NCBI GenBank assembly: GCA_902728285.1
Contig: CACVBU010000276.1
Span: forward strand, 658,458-722,457
Length of the DNA: 64,000 nt
Reading direction: 5' to 3'
Origin: Clytia hemisphaerica
Taxonomy: Eukaryota > Cnidaria > Hydrozoa > Leptothecata > Clytiidae
The notes under the pieces are model-generated. The model was not told where the DNA came from. It did not search any database and worked only from the letters and a program-made list of their open reading frames with translations. The position numbers and the translations under genes are program-made. Below, piece by piece: positions 1 through 36,733 of the stretch. The stretch's first letter is position 1. The number at the start of each line of letters is the position of its first letter.

Positions 1-1480
1 AAACAGAATTACCAGAGCTTTTACCAAAAAAATTATATCAAAGGTCCAATTTCAGCCATTTTCAGCCAAATCCAACTTTTGTTCTTTTGTTTTGCAACAT
101 TTTGAAAATTGTTTGCCGACGGGAGAAAAAAAATGTGCAACTATCGATGAACAAATGTTTCTGGAAACGGAGGAAAATGTATTTGAAGGCTGAAACTTTG
201 TATGTTTATCAGAAAAAGGGTGAGGAATTCAAAAATCACATTCGCTAATTTTAGTTCTTTCATTTTCATGTAGTTTTTTTCACTGTTTTGCTTCTTTTGC
301 ATGGGAAAGTCCCAAAAAAAAGTTTTTATTTCTGCCGATATGGATTTTCTTTTCATTTGGGGTTTCTCCTTTCAGAAAAACTTATTCTTTATTCATAAGT
401 TTTTGTTCCTCCATTTCCAGAGGCCCCTTGAAAATGGGTCCTACCACCTTTTTTTGACTCATTTCAACCTTTTCCAAGCTAATTTTCTTTAAAAAAAAAC
501 AAAAATAAAACAATGCAATGTCTTCTTTTTTCAAAAAAAGATATATATCTTTCATTATTTTGATAAATATACTAACTATTTTACAAATACTTTTATATAA
601 TAATATTCTAACACCATCAAAGAATTCTCCCTCCGAATTTCAGGTCTCTAGCTACACTAGAAAAAGAGATATGCAAAATTGAAGAAGCATGACTGGAAAA
701 TTTCTTTTTTTTCTTTTTTTTCTTTTTTTACACATTTTTTGAATTTTTCCAAGCTATTTTCCTAACCTTTTTTTTGACATTTTTAGTCAAATTTTTGACA
801 CTTAAATTTGAATATCTTTACAACCACTTATCCTCTGGAGGCCTATGACCCCTCATTTTCTTTCTTTTTCAAAGCTCTACAAGATGATAGGTTTTGGAAA
901 AAAATTAAAATTTGAAAAATCTTCTGGAGTTGCTAGCGTAGGGTAAAATGGCGAAATGCGAAAATTGATTTTGGCAAATTTTTTTTGAAAAATGACTCTA
1001 CAAGATTTGACTATATCTTTTTATTCCATGAAGAGATTACTGTCAAATAAAAAATATATTGACAATGAATGGGTAAGCTTTCTAGAAATCCAAACATAAA
1101 TTGCATAGCTTCTACCAAAAAATAGCACTTTAGGATCAGAAACAGTCAAAAACCAGCTTTTTCCAATTTTCTTCGAGTTACAGGTGTTTGTTTTGATCTG
1201 AAATTTCCAGTAGGGGTGGCCAACATGGTTCCCTTGCTCATACCAGGGGGGGCCGAGACGGGGATAAGTGAATTAAAGTTTCTAAGTAAAATCTTAATTA
1301 TCACCCAAAAAAAGTGCCTTTTTTTTGTCCATATCTTTTAAATAGATAGTCCCAGCCTTATCCCTCCTTCAGTAAAGCTTCCTATACCTTTTGCCCTTCA
1401 AGAAAATCAAAAATATTGGCCTTAATTGCTTGCTTTCAATTTCTGTAGCCAGTAGTGTGACCCCCTGTATTTCTATTTTA
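1..1480. other. Left-edge non-coding stretch with old repeat
   Basis: AT-rich, homopolymer-rich sequence without a credible reading frame. Part of it (about 480-900) resembles the reverse complement of 35305-35650: both hold a segment reading TGACCCCTCATTTT or its complement and a CAATGCAATGTCTTC-like string, so it is probably a decayed copy of the same repeat family. Confidence 0.35.
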
Positions 1481-1489
1481 ATTCGCGCG

Positions 1490-1768
1490 GGTTTTTAATA
1501 GAGATGTCACATGACTCAAATCTCGCAGTCTTATTGGACTAGAGAAAGTGAAAGTGAAATCGTGCGATCTGATTGGATGAAAAAAAGACCGCGGGAGCTG
1601 GAAACGAATGGAATTCTCTAGAATTCTCATTCAAAAACAAGATGGCGGCGAGAAAAGCACGTCTTTTGCTTTGGACAAAATGTTGTAAATTCTGGTTGAT
1701 TTTAAGGTTTTATCTTATCTTATCTCATTTACTTTAATTAGTAGAGGCTTCTTCAATGTTTGGGGAAG
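1490..1768 (+). promoter_or_regulatory. Promoter-like segment with YY1-type and CCAAT boxes, possible 5' UTR exon
   Basis: This is a relatively GC-rich patch in AT-rich DNA. It has two inverted CCAAT boxes (ATTGG at 1533-1537 and 1572-1576), an AAGATGGCGGC sequence at 1639-1649 identical to the YY1-type core-promoter motif, and a strong donor (GGGGAAG|GTAAGT) at 1769. It could be the promoter and untranslated first exon of MCM3 or of a gene to the left. The ATG inside the motif opens only a 31-codon frame. Confidence 0.4.
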
Positions 1769-1930
1769 GTAAGTCTGTAAAAGTTATTTGTTTTTCGGTG
1801 GATAAAGTGTTTAAAAAAGCATTTTTTGTGCTCAAGGTTTATTTTTCTTCGCAAAATAAGATCGAGTGACGCTACGAAAATCTATCGATTTTTGAGGCCC
1901 AAGAGATGTTAAACTTACCAGAAAACTATA

Positions 1931-2214
1931 ATAGACCTTTTCGCCTTTCTATCCGCCATATTGAATTGTATGCAAAAATTATGGTGTCCGAACTGCCGTG
2001 GTGAAATTCCCTTAGAAAGTATGCAAAACATATGCAAAAAGAAAGTATTGATATAAAACTTACATGCATAATTGGCATTATATTAAAGTGTAATCTTGTA
2101 GAAGAAAGATTAAATTTGCTTCTTTTGAAAACTAGAAATAATCAAATTCGCTCATCTCTTAGAACAAGCACTTCAAAAAACCATAACATTAGACATAAAC
2201 TCAAGCTGAAAAAT
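1931..2214 (+). mobile_element. Truncated copy of the ATAGACCTTTTCGCC transposon
   Basis: It starts with ATAGACCTTTTCGCCTTTC and follows 49273-49590 closely for nearly 300 bases (CCGCCATATTGAATTGTATG, GCCGTGGTGAAATTCCC and onward), but has no matching right terminal repeat. The longer copy lies in JNK intron 1. Confidence 0.7.
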
Positions 2215-2574
2215 TAAGGCCTATATCTAAAGAATTAGTAAACCTTTTTAAGATCTGTAAAAAGCTCTCTACTCCCAAATAGTTCTAGAGTAAACCCTAA
2301 AAAACCCAAGATAATTGATCAAATATCCAATTTTAAATTAAAGATTGAAGATGAAAATTTACGAAGAAAAAACAAACCTTAAGCAAAGAAATTGCCTTTA
2401 TAGCTCATTTTTCCATGAAAAATAGAATTTTTTTTTGATATTTGAATTCCCCAACATTTTAAAATCTTTTAGTACACAAGAAATAATTAAAACCTTTAAA
2501 CCGACTGAATTCTTTCCATAATCCATATACATCGAAAAAATGTCCTTTTGCCATTTTATTTATTTTTAATGTGA

Positions 2575-2758
2575 AGTCGGAACTTCTTGTCACGTGACAA
2601 ATAAATTTTCAACATCCAATGAAAATGCACTATTTGTATCACGCGGTAGAAAAAAGTCATGTGACAGCAATTTCTGTAGAATGGCCATTCCGTTGGATTT
2701 ACAGGATAAGAATACAAATATTATTAGCTTGGGATGGCACCCCTTACTTAGTAGCTAT
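2575..2758 (+). promoter_or_regulatory. Second promoter-like cluster with E-boxes and a short ATG frame
   Basis: The palindromic E-box GTCACGTGAC (2589-2598), a CCAAT box (2616-2620) and a variant E-box GTCATGTGAC (2656-2665) precede an ATG at 2681. That ATG opens 26 codons (MAIPLDLQDKNTNIISLGWH and six more) to a weak donor GTGATT at 2759 in phase 0, the phase needed by the MCM3 exon at 3137. The peptide does not resemble the MCM3 N-terminus, so the link is doubtful. Confidence 0.25.
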
Positions 2759-3136
2759 GTGATTTAAATCAAAATCAGATTTTATTTCACGCCCGTATGG
2801 TTTAGAAATGCAAACTACTGATGTCTAAACTTTTCAATATATCTCCAGAAGTAACAGTCTTTTTGAAATTCTGTAAAAAAGTTCAAACTCTCAAAAAGTT
2901 TTAATATGTTCTGTGAAAAATCATGGCCATTTATGAAATACTCTTTCATCTAGTTGGTTGTCTTTGTGTCATTTTTGCCCCTACAGATTAACAGTTGGTC
3001 GGTAGGTTGATTAGCACTGTCACCATGGTGTCAAAAAACTAATATAGATTTATTTTTAAAAGTTTTTAGTAATACTGTTTCTATTGTTTCTTCACTAATA
3101 CTAGTTTAACTGAAAAAGCTATACTTATTTTTATAG

Positions 3137-11799
<8,663 letters not shown>

Positions 11800-12934
11800 A
11801 GAAGGCCTAAAGATAAGTTTTTAGTGTAAACTAAGCTTTTAAACTGGCTCCAACAAGAAATGCCATTTTCATATGGTATTTGTGGCCAAAAGAAGATTCG
11901 GTGCTTCGTTTAATAAAAGGGACACTTATTAAGAAATCCAAGAGACTCCGCAAAGCCGATGGGTACGAGAGTGACCTGATATATCGGATAGATGATGGTA
12001 ATTAACCCGAACAGGGTTCCAAGAGAATATTTATACATTTTTAACAAAAACTGGGGGAATCTCAAACCTCCAAAAAAGGTAATTTTTCACATTTATAGCT
12101 TTCATAAAACACAATTTTCAATGTTTGTAAAAAAAATTCAATATTATATCTAATACTAGTAACTATTTAAACAGAAAAACTTAAAAAATTGAAACTTAAG
12201 TTTGGTGCGCTGAGTCTGCATTTCGTACTGGGGCTATTTTTTCCCAATTGTCGGTTGTCATGGCAGCAAACGAAATTTGTCAACGTAGTCTCTTATTTGC
12301 AATGCTGATTTTCAACATAAAAGATCTTAAGTATTTTACTCTAGTATGCAAAGCTTAAGTTAAAAGGCTAGATTGGATTAATAATGGAAAGTGTAAAGGC
12401 CATCTGTTAAAATCACAGTGGTCGTATTCAAAATAATATCTTGTTTCAGGTCGTAAAAGTTTAATTGAAATTTTGAATTCAAACAATACATAAAATCAAT
12501 GGTTCTATACAGTATTCCATATTAGTCATTCATAAATCAAAAATGTAAAAAGACAACTTTCTTTAATTTTTAAAAGCTGATTTTTCAATTCAATAGTTAA
12601 AGTTAAAATATATTCTCCCTTGACGACCAAAAGTGACAACAAAAATGGTATCCTCTTGTTACTATGTATGAATGTTTACTTGGGGTTGGTTTCGAAACAT
12701 TTTTAAATAAATAGTTTGAAAAGGAAAAACTCTCATTTTGACTTTCAAACATTTGGTGTAAGCGGTCCTTGAAAATTTTACAATCAGCATTTTTTGAAGA
12801 AGTGTGAATGTTAATTTTGTATCAGTGATATTTGGAAGAATTTACAAATTAGGTAAATACGATATCTCTCAAAACATATTTTGAAGATTCTTGAAAATTC
12901 AAGCCATTTAAGATACTCAAACAAAAAACTCACG
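11800..12934. other. MCM3 - ARM-FN3 intergenic gap
   Basis: Holds the MCM3 3' UTR and about 1 kb of AT-rich DNA that must include the ARM-FN3 promoter and 5' UTR. I see no further gene and no clear core-promoter motif. Confidence 0.5.
11912..11917 (+). terminator. Poly(A) signal of MCM3
   Basis: AATAAA 113 bases after the MCM3 stop codon, in the expected place for the cleavage signal. No other canonical hexamer lies nearer to the stop. Confidence 0.6.
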
Positions 12935-28522
<15,588 letters not shown>

Positions 28523-28909
28523 ATTTGACCACGGATATTTATTTGATTGACAGATTTGAAAACACTATTTTATACACATGATAAACAAAGGACTACTCTG
28601 TTGCTTGGAATAAGTCAATTTTTGCCGGTTTTGCAGATTTTTTTAGCTTATCATGTAAGAATAAATCTTCCGTGCACGAACAGAGTTGGTTCTGGAGCTG
28701 TTTTGCCGTTCTACGATTCGAATTTGCCGAAAATCTGCAAGGTTTTCCATAATATTTGATCATCTTTCCAATCATTCTTATACAACTTCCAGCATTCAAG
28801 GCGATTGGACCAATCAGGGTATAACAGACTTGCCAAAACTTTGTCACCCTTATGAAACTTTTCTAGACGTATTTCAATTGTAAATATCTTTGCTTTTGTG
28901 TAAATAGTT

Positions 28910-28915
28910 AATAAA
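28910..28915 (+). terminator. Poly(A) signal of the ARM-FN3 gene
   Basis: AATAAA within GTTAATAAAAAACG, about 390 bases after the TGA at 28520-28522. A second AATAAA-like site follows near 29157. Confidence 0.45.
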
Positions 28916-31271
28916 AAACGTAATGTGCATTTTGTTGTTTTTGAACGCGGAAAACACGAAAAAGTTTTGCGTTTTGCGTTTTTTCAACTTCTTTGTGCCC
29001 ACGCCTGAGGTTTTTCTTGACATTTACAGGGATTGTGAATATGTTGAAATCTTGAAGAAAACTGAATTTGGAAAAAAGTTCAACAAATTTTCAAGCACAT
29101 AATAAAGGTCGAGAGAGATCTGCTGTATGTACTGAGTATAGAAAAATGGCTTGTAAATAAATATTATGGTAATTAATTTAAAAGTCATTTCATTTCTGAT
29201 GAAAGAAGCAAATGTATTGAAACGATTTGAACCCGACAGGTTGAGTCGTTAAGGCTGAGCCTGATGTTCATGGCATCAAAAATCTAAGGAAAGTTTCGCT
29301 TTATTTTACAAAGAAACTTTAATGACACTATCAGGATCATAAAAAAGCAAACTAAACTAGGCTCCAGTTCAGGTTCAGTTCAGTACCTCTAAGCCTGCCC
29401 GGTACTTGGGCAAAATGGGTTTCGGGGATATGTGCGAAACTTAAGGGTCCCTTTTTAAACCCTCGAAAGTCTCTGAAAGGGGCACAAAAAACGATTAATT
29501 AGCAACTGAGTCTCTAAAAGGGTCCCAAAAATATGAGATATCAAAAATCAACTTCCTTAAAGCAGTGAGCTGTTATCAGATAGAATGATATCTCACTTTG
29601 GCTACTTCATCATCTATTCAGATTCCCTTTGTGATTATTGGTCGTAAAAACAGTTTCTCAAAATCTGATGCGTGGATAGGAATCTCTTTATAAGGGTATT
29701 TTTGCACGGTATTTTTTCTCAGTTACGAAATTTATAGTTTTGGAAAACGATTGATATTAACAAATCTATTTTAGCTTACAACCTGGAATTTTAGGAGCTA
29801 AAATTTAGTGATTCCATCGATTATAACTCCTAAAATTAAAAAATCAATTTTAGTCTATACGGAAAGAATAACTAATTTAGGTCAAAACTTGACACCCAAA
29901 TTTCTTTTCTTAGAAGTGGCGTTTTCAAATAGTTTTCAACACTGGTGAATCTATAAAATGAGCTGATTTCAAATATGTAATTCTTATTTGCATTGAGGAG
30001 GCCCCCCCAGCGGACCCAAATTTCACGCATTCACGCAAAAAATTTTCGCAATTCACGCATTCACGCAAGTTTTTCTCGAAATTCACGCAAACCCAATTTT
30101 TTGGGAAATCGGGGAAATTTTCAGAACAAATCGGGGAAAATGTCAAAAATAGAGGTCTTGCACATTTCGCTAAGTTACGTAATTTCCTCCATTATAGAGT
30201 AAAACGTTCGATTTGCATAAAAAAGTATGACAAGGCTGTACTCGAGATATTATTCGACCGGATCTGGTCATGCACTTGAGAAAAACAGTCTAAACTCAGT
30301 AGTGATTTTTTCCTGTAGACCTGACTATAAAACACCGTGTTTGGTAGCGTCATAAGAAGCCCCCAAATAGAAAGCGTTACATAATTTTTCAACTATAATC
30401 GCATGCCATCACGCAAAATATTTGATTCTTCTAACTTGTCACGATCGTTTGGAAAAGGTGAAGCTTCTGCAGTTAACGTATCGCGATAGTAATAATAATA
30501 ATAATAATGGTATATTTCAATCTCCAAAATTTACATTTGGCTCTTCGGCTGAAAATATTATATAGCATATGTGTGCAAAGTCTAGAAAAAAATATTTATA
30601 TTTATAAAATTATTATGTATACTAATGAGATGCTCTGACCGGCTACGCTAGCAAAGTAGAGTGTTAGTAATTGTATGCAGAAGATTAACTCAGAATTGGG
30701 ACGATATCTAGTCCCGCGACCAGAAGTAAAATTCGAATGCAGCCAAACGAAGATAAAACCGGTATAGCAAGGCCTGTTTGTCATTTTCAATATTTTAAGG
30801 TGAACATAAAATAAATAACTAACTTTACCTAAAAAAACAAAAAAAACATAATACTGGTAGACCACCAATGAAATAGATGATGAAATATGAAATTGAGTTA
30901 GACTATACAAAATTGGATGGGAGATAGGAATTGTAAATACTAATTGAGCTAATTGAGACTATGTAGAAAAGTGAGCGAAGAACTGAATAGACATATGGAA
31001 TAGATACTAAATACGAGTGCGAAGGGGTCTGTACCAGTGCCTATGAACATAATCATACTGTGTATAAAAATAAATTTCAAGTAACATATTTGGTTTAAAA
31101 TTTTAATGAAATTAAGAAACATGATTGCTTACTGACGTAATAATATGGCTTGTGCTAGAGAAGAGATTATGGTTCACCGAGATTATAATGGTATCTAGAA
31201 TTGTGACTTGTTTTTTTGAATTGTGAAAAGATATGCGCCTCAGGCGAATTTTTGTACAAAACATAGGTTAA
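28916..31271. other. Intergenic stretch without a recognised gene
   Basis: AT-rich. It contains a block near 29395-29520 resembling 58965-59120 (GGCAAAATGG, AAGGGTCCCTTTTT, AAAGGGGCACAAAAA), a cluster of TTCACGC repeats at 30023-30090, and a (TAA)n microsatellite at about 30490-30510. The last could be the tail of a minus-strand retroposon remnant extending to about 31100. No convincing coding frame. Confidence 0.4.
30020..30092 (+). repeat. TTCACGCATTCACGCAA repeat cluster, locus 1
   Basis: Several TTCACGC units occur, often paired as ATTCACGCATTCACGCAA and separated by T-rich spacers. The same arrangement recurs 3.7 kb away at 33745-33900. Confidence 0.7.
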
Positions 31272-32901
31272 GGTGGTAGTCTACCCAAAAATAAAAAATC
31301 ATCGAAAAAATTGTCGAATTTTGGTTTTTGGAAGTTTCGAGATCCTTAGGCCTTTCTGAACATCTCCTGAAAATTTCAGAGCGATATCTTTATCATTCAG
31401 GCCGCAGTGAGCATTTTTATCCTGCTGGGTGCTTGAAAAATCGCCCTAGCAACAGAAAAAATCCCGTTGCTAAGGACTTATTTCTTCAATCTTGGCCGGA
31501 ACATAGCAATGTGATACGCCAAAAGAAAGCTCTTTTTACGCCCTTTTCGAGCGTCAAAATATTATTTTCCGTGGCATTACGTAATCCTTAAAATTAAAAA
31601 TGGTAGCTGCAGTAGTGTAACACATCAAAACCAGCTGAAGAGCAAGCTGTAAGCATGATTCTGCAGATTTCTTGGCAAGTTTTAGATCAAAACTTAATCT
31701 CTTTGATTGAAATGATTTATTTAAATGAAGAATGGACTCTACAGAATCTATAAAGTTGCTCTACATTGGTTGTGTTGCTGGATTTCTGCAAAAAACATTT
31801 AAGTTGTCGGCATTTTGTTTTGAGCAAGTTTGAGCATAGACAGTGTGCTTTTGGTGGCTCACATAATGTTTTGTAGTGGATTTAAATGTAACTGAGATAT
31901 TTCCAAGCACAACATGATGTAACAGAGATAGAAATGTGCATTATAATGAACTGGACCTAACTTCTGGAGACACACATTCTCATCTGACACCAGCCATTCA
32001 TAACCGCCTAGGCGGTAACCGAAGCGAAGGCGCCGCCTTCGATCAAGCCAGCTCATTGTCAATTCAAGTCTATGTGAATAAAAATGTGCACTAGAAAAGT
32101 TTCCATGTCTACAGAGAGTCATGCTGGAATTTCAATGAACATTTTGTCACACTTATGTGGCTGTTTTCACCCAAATTGATGTTATCGCAAGATTACCTAC
32201 CGCAAAGTTTGCTATATTGGCGTACTTTAGCGCAACATGTTTTTGGTTGATTTTTGGATAATTTATCAATTTTTGTGAAATGTTTTACTTTAACTTATGA
32301 AACCTGACTGGTTTGATGAGTATTCAGTGAAGAAATTTTTTGAAAAGAGCTTTCCAGCTTAAAATGATACCCATTTTGTCTTTTTCTTTGATTTTCTCAA
32401 AAACGCGTTTCCGGGGGTTCGCAAACACCTTGTCAGAAATATCTTAGGATTGAGAGTAGCTACAGACTTGAAATTTTCAGGGAAGTTTCCTTACATGATT
32501 GTGCATGAATGAATGGATTAAAAAGTTTTAAAATTGGTTTCCTGATTTTTAATCTCAAAAAAAGCGTTTTTTTCAGTTCTTTCTTACCCTGGCAAAAAAT
32601 TTAATTTTTTTTTTTCACTCATTCCAGACCTTTTCTAAATATTAGTCATTAAAAAAAACAACCAACTTCATAGGTCAAGCCGACTATTCAGAAAACCTGA
32701 CACAAGCAAAATAAAGTATTTTACCCCCTGGCTGATTTTACCCCCGTCTTTGGTTATTTTTAGAATTTTTTTTTATTTTTAGAAATGTTAATAGTTGATA
32801 TACATTTCCTGAAAATTTCATTACGAAATGTAAAGAAGTTCTTGAGTTATTGCAAAAAATGTGATTTTTTGACTTTTGAAATCTGGCGGTAGACTACCAC
32901 C
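31272..32901. mobile_element. 1.63-kb element with GGTGGTAGTCTACC ends and TTAA flanks
   Basis: GGTGGTAGTCTACC and GGTAGACTACCACC are inverted ends flanked by TTAA at 31268-31271 and 32902-32905, the target duplication of piggyBac-type elements. No transposase frame remains, so it is non-autonomous or decayed. Confidence 0.65.
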
Positions 32902-32905
32902 TTAA

Positions 32906-35256
32906 ACATCATCAAAAATAGGTCAACAAACTCGAGTATGACACCATGATGCTTAGCTCAGGGGTAAGGAGGCGTAACCATGGTTTACGCAGAGAGGAAA
33001 TTTTTGCATTTCTGTCACTCGCGTTCGGCTAAAAATGCTCTCTTTAACACCATTGAAAAAGAATGTAGTCTAAATTCGTTAGAGGCAAGGTACGATCGCT
33101 TGATAGCTTGTAAAATGAGGTAAAAGAATGAACATTTGTTGCGAGCAAAGTGATCAAAGAAAAATTAAAAAGAAAGCTTTTAATCAGGGCTCGCGAATTA
33201 ATTTCCTAACGTGGAGGGGCCGAAAACATCGTGACTAAGGAGGCGCTACCATGTTTTGCGCCGACAGGAGAAAATTTCTATTCTAACCCTCTGATGTGCT
33301 TAAATACGACTTCATTTCAGATTAATTTTGCCAAGAAATCAGGTTATCGAAAGTCTACATCATGGGTAAAAATCTCTTTGAAATAAGTTTCTTGTTATTT
33401 GCAAAAACGTGGTGAAGTCATAGCCGCCTCCTGCCCCCAGTGACTTTGGCCCTGGCCCTGGTCCTGGATCACTCATCAGGCATAACCATGGTTTTATCTG
33501 AAAAACACGGGGGAAATTAGAGTTATTTAAGATTCGAGGGCCAATACCAATGTTTGGCCCGAGCGAAAAAATATGGAAATTTAAGGTGTCTAGATTGCTA
33601 GAAGCGCATCTAAATCATGAATCGTTTTTAGAAAATAGAGAATTTGAAAGTTGCTGATTTTTTGTGTACCCTCCCTGGCATCCCTTGAATTTGGAATAGG
33701 TGCGCACCTTGGGTTTTCTACAAACTGTGAAAAGGAAAAAATTCACGGTTCACGCAAAAAACAGGGCAGATTCACGCATTCACGCAATATGGATTTTTCC
33801 ACGTTCACGCAAGTTTTTTCATTCACGCATTCACGCAATTTTTTTTTCGATTTTAACGCATTCACGCAACCAAAAAAGCTATTCACGCATTCACGCAAAC
33901 CGCGGGGGGCCATTGAGGGACCAAGTGCCCGAATTTCCAGTTGAAAATAATCAAATTAGTGCATAATTTTGAGATTCAAAAGAATCCAATCAAGCATGAG
34001 AAAATATGCAATTAAATACGATAAGAACAAAGAAATGACATCGTTGCACACGTGCAATTGAAATTCCATTGCAACTAAGGGACCCCTTACAGACACGCTT
34101 CATTTTAAGGAAAAAAGCACGAATTCATTCTATCTGATACAGGCACGACGCAACGGGTACGCAGGTACGCGGCCGCCGTACCAGATTTTCACAAAATACC
34201 CGAAGTTTTCCTCTTCGTCGGTCAAATTGCTATAAATCGCTTAAATTTCCTCATTCCGCCGTACCAGATATAAAAAGCTTCCGTCGTGCCTGTGATAATA
34301 GTTCTATGCTTAAAGTGTCATAAAATCTGGCAATTTTTGCTGAGCTAAAATTGATACCAGTATCGTTGATACATTTGTCGTAACTACTACTAACTCTGTG
34401 TCTCCTGTGACTGTAAGTCAGTTTGCAGAGTATGGCAATAAGGCTACACTAGGAAAAAAAGTTCCGCACTGGGGGAAAACGCACCTGATAAATTCTGGTC
34501 CGGAAAAGGTGCACTTGTACCCGTCGGAATTAGCAAAAAAGGCAAAAAATGCTAAAATTACCTGCACTTGAGCAAAAAATAGCTGAACTCTGCACTTGAG
34601 AGGTCAAAAAACCGTCTTAACTTGCCTAAAAGTTCGATGGCAACGTAAATTTAAAGGGGGCACAAAATTCTGAGCTGAATATGAATGACGTGCGTCATAG
34701 AAAAGGAAAAAAATACGTCAATCTTTTAAAACATGACATCATCATAACTCGGTTTGTAACTCTGTAAAAAAACTCGGGATCCGGGGCGGGCCTCTTAAAA
34801 ATTTGGAGAATCGATCGGGAAATCGGGGAAATAGAGGCAAGATGGTAGACAAAGAAGCGAGTGCAGTGACTAAACAATTTTGTACGAGAAGAATTTAGTG
34901 AAGAATTCCATGTACTTTGAGGGAATCTAGTGCTAAATACGTTGGTAAATTTCCTTCTGTTAAACCTTTTACGGTAATGTTTCCATTTTTGTAGTTCTAC
35001 TTGATTGGGCCATTGCAGAAAATTTTTGTTACCCCCCGTCGGATGACGTGCATTTTTAAATTTTCTAGCCTTGGAAATAACTTTTCTTTCCAGTGGTGGT
35101 CGGAAATTCCGATAAAAATCCATGTACTTTTGCAAAATGCATCGGAAATTCCACTCTTTTTTGCCTTTTCTAATTCAATTGCCTTAGAAATTCATACATT
35201 TTCTTCTGACTTCTCTCGCCTCGGAAATTTCGAATTTTGATGAAAACAGGGACCCT
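32906..35256. other. Intergenic stretch, no recognised gene
   Basis: Includes the second TTCACGC cluster at about 33745-33900. The remainder is unremarkable AT-rich DNA with isolated open frames lacking domain signal or splice support. Confidence 0.4.
33745..33900 (+). repeat. TTCACGCATTCACGCAA repeat cluster, locus 2
   Basis: About ten TTCACGC or CATTCACGCAA units with variable T-rich spacers, ending beside a GC-rich run (ACCGCGGGGGGCC). It matches locus 1 in motif and pairing. Confidence 0.7.
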
Positions 35257-36250
35257 GCCCTGGTAGCCATTCCAGGGTCAAATTGAAACTATTCTGGTGG
35301 CAATCAAACCTAGTTCATCTTGTAGAGCTTCCAAAAAGAAAAAAAATGAGGGGTCATACACCTCCTAATGATAAGCGGTTCCGGAGATATTGAGATTTTG
35401 GTTCCGCTAAAATAGCACCTTTTTAGACATTTGAGGTTGACAATTTAGCCCAGAAATGACATAACCTGCGGCACCAAAATATGCTGCAAAAATTGAAAAT
35501 TCAAGTTTTGTATTGAGTCAAGATATTCCAGATATCTTCATTTTGACTGCAGACTTTTATCAAATTCTTTTTGTAATGGCTTGCTAACACACTTCAAGGA
35601 AGAAATGAAAAGACATTTTTTTGAAAAAGAAGACATTGCATTGCAAAAAACAATAAAAACGTTATAAAGCGGAAGTTAAAATTGCTGAACCTACCTATGT
35701 TTGTAATCAAAGCGCTGTGGAGAAAAAATTCCCCATGGTATATAAATAACTGTTTTAGGCTAAAAAAGGGTCAAATTTTTCAGTGATACCAGTCTCTATA
35801 ATTCTAGTCCTCATTTTTAGGCTGAAAATGATTGCCAAAGTATGAAAAGTCAAAAATAATAACTTTAATGAAAGAATTAATTTCAGAGAGTAGCATTATT
35901 GGCTTTCTCAGGTATTTTCTGATAAATATGGAAAGTTTCACTGTCTGAACATTTTCCTCCGCAGCGCTTTGAAATCAAAGATGAGTTATGAAATTTTTTG
36001 TGTCCCGCAGATCTAATTTTTCTAAAAATGGCCTTAGTTGGAACGCATTTTTAGATAAAAGTGTAGAGTATTACACCTGCATATTATATATGGTTGGAAA
36101 GCTAAAAAAAAGCTCTAAATTACTCAAAAAGAATTAATTTTATAGCTCAACTACACAAAGAATAATTGCTTGTCAAAATTGGACCTAAAATTGAAGATTT
36201 TCATAAGCGTCAAATAAAAAACAAGCATACCCGGAATGGCTAGCCCTGGC
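35257..36250. mobile_element. Possible 1-kb element with GCCCTGGTAGCCATTCC ends
   Basis: CCCTGGTAGCCATTCCAGGGT at the left and ACCCGGAATGGCTAGCCCTGG at the right are inverted with a few mismatches. Part of the body resembles the reverse complement of 480-900. No coding capacity is visible. Confidence 0.45.
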
Positions 36251-36254
36251 CTGC

Positions 36255-36590
36255 CGATGGTGATGCACCGGATTGTCCAGTGTATTTGTCCGGTGGCAAA
36301 AAGTATCCTTTCGCTACACCCGACGCAATAAGTCCGGTGTCAGTCCGGTGTTGCATACAGGGAATTTTGGACACCGGACATTTATGTTAAACAAAAAATT
36401 AAAAATTAATAAACACCGGACGCACTGAACTGGTCATGTCCAGTGTTTTGATTGTCTGGTGGGAAAAATATCCTTCTCCGACACCGGACATCCGACTTCC
36501 TTAAGTCCGGCGTAGAAATTGTCCGGTGGTAAAAAAAATTCTCATTTTACACCGGACTTTCACGTGTCCGGTGGTGTTCGTTAAGTCTAG
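36255..36590. repeat. Cluster of GTCCGGTG / CACCGGAC motifs
   Basis: About a dozen short GTCCGGTG or ACACCGGAC strings in both orientations within 340 bases, separated by unrelated sequence with a loose TCCTT(T/C)(C/T) neighbour. It is much richer in CpG than its surroundings. Confidence 0.6.
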
Positions 36591-36733
36591 TGCGTCAGCA
36601 GGGTCTGTGAAAACCTTTGCCCTCGAAAATCCTGTGTCGTCCGCCCCCTGTTATAGACAAATTGTGGAATGGTCCATTCCGTTTGGCTCTGCCTCTTCAT
36701 ATCACTGCTGTTTTATTTAGGACTTACGTGTAA

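Noticed and set aside
1641-1734. ATG in AAGATGGCGGC as a start codon for a small protein
   Set aside because: The frame stops after 31 codons without a splice site and the motif is better explained as a YY1-type site.
30602-30910. 102-codon minus-strand frame next to a (TAA)n tract, possible retroposon remnant
   Set aside because: No reverse-transcriptase motif can be seen, so the idea rests only on the microsatellite tail.
33651-33966. Overlapping frames with repeated SRIHA / THSR peptides
   Set aside because: The peptide repeats come from the TTCACGC motif read in two frames; no gene structure.
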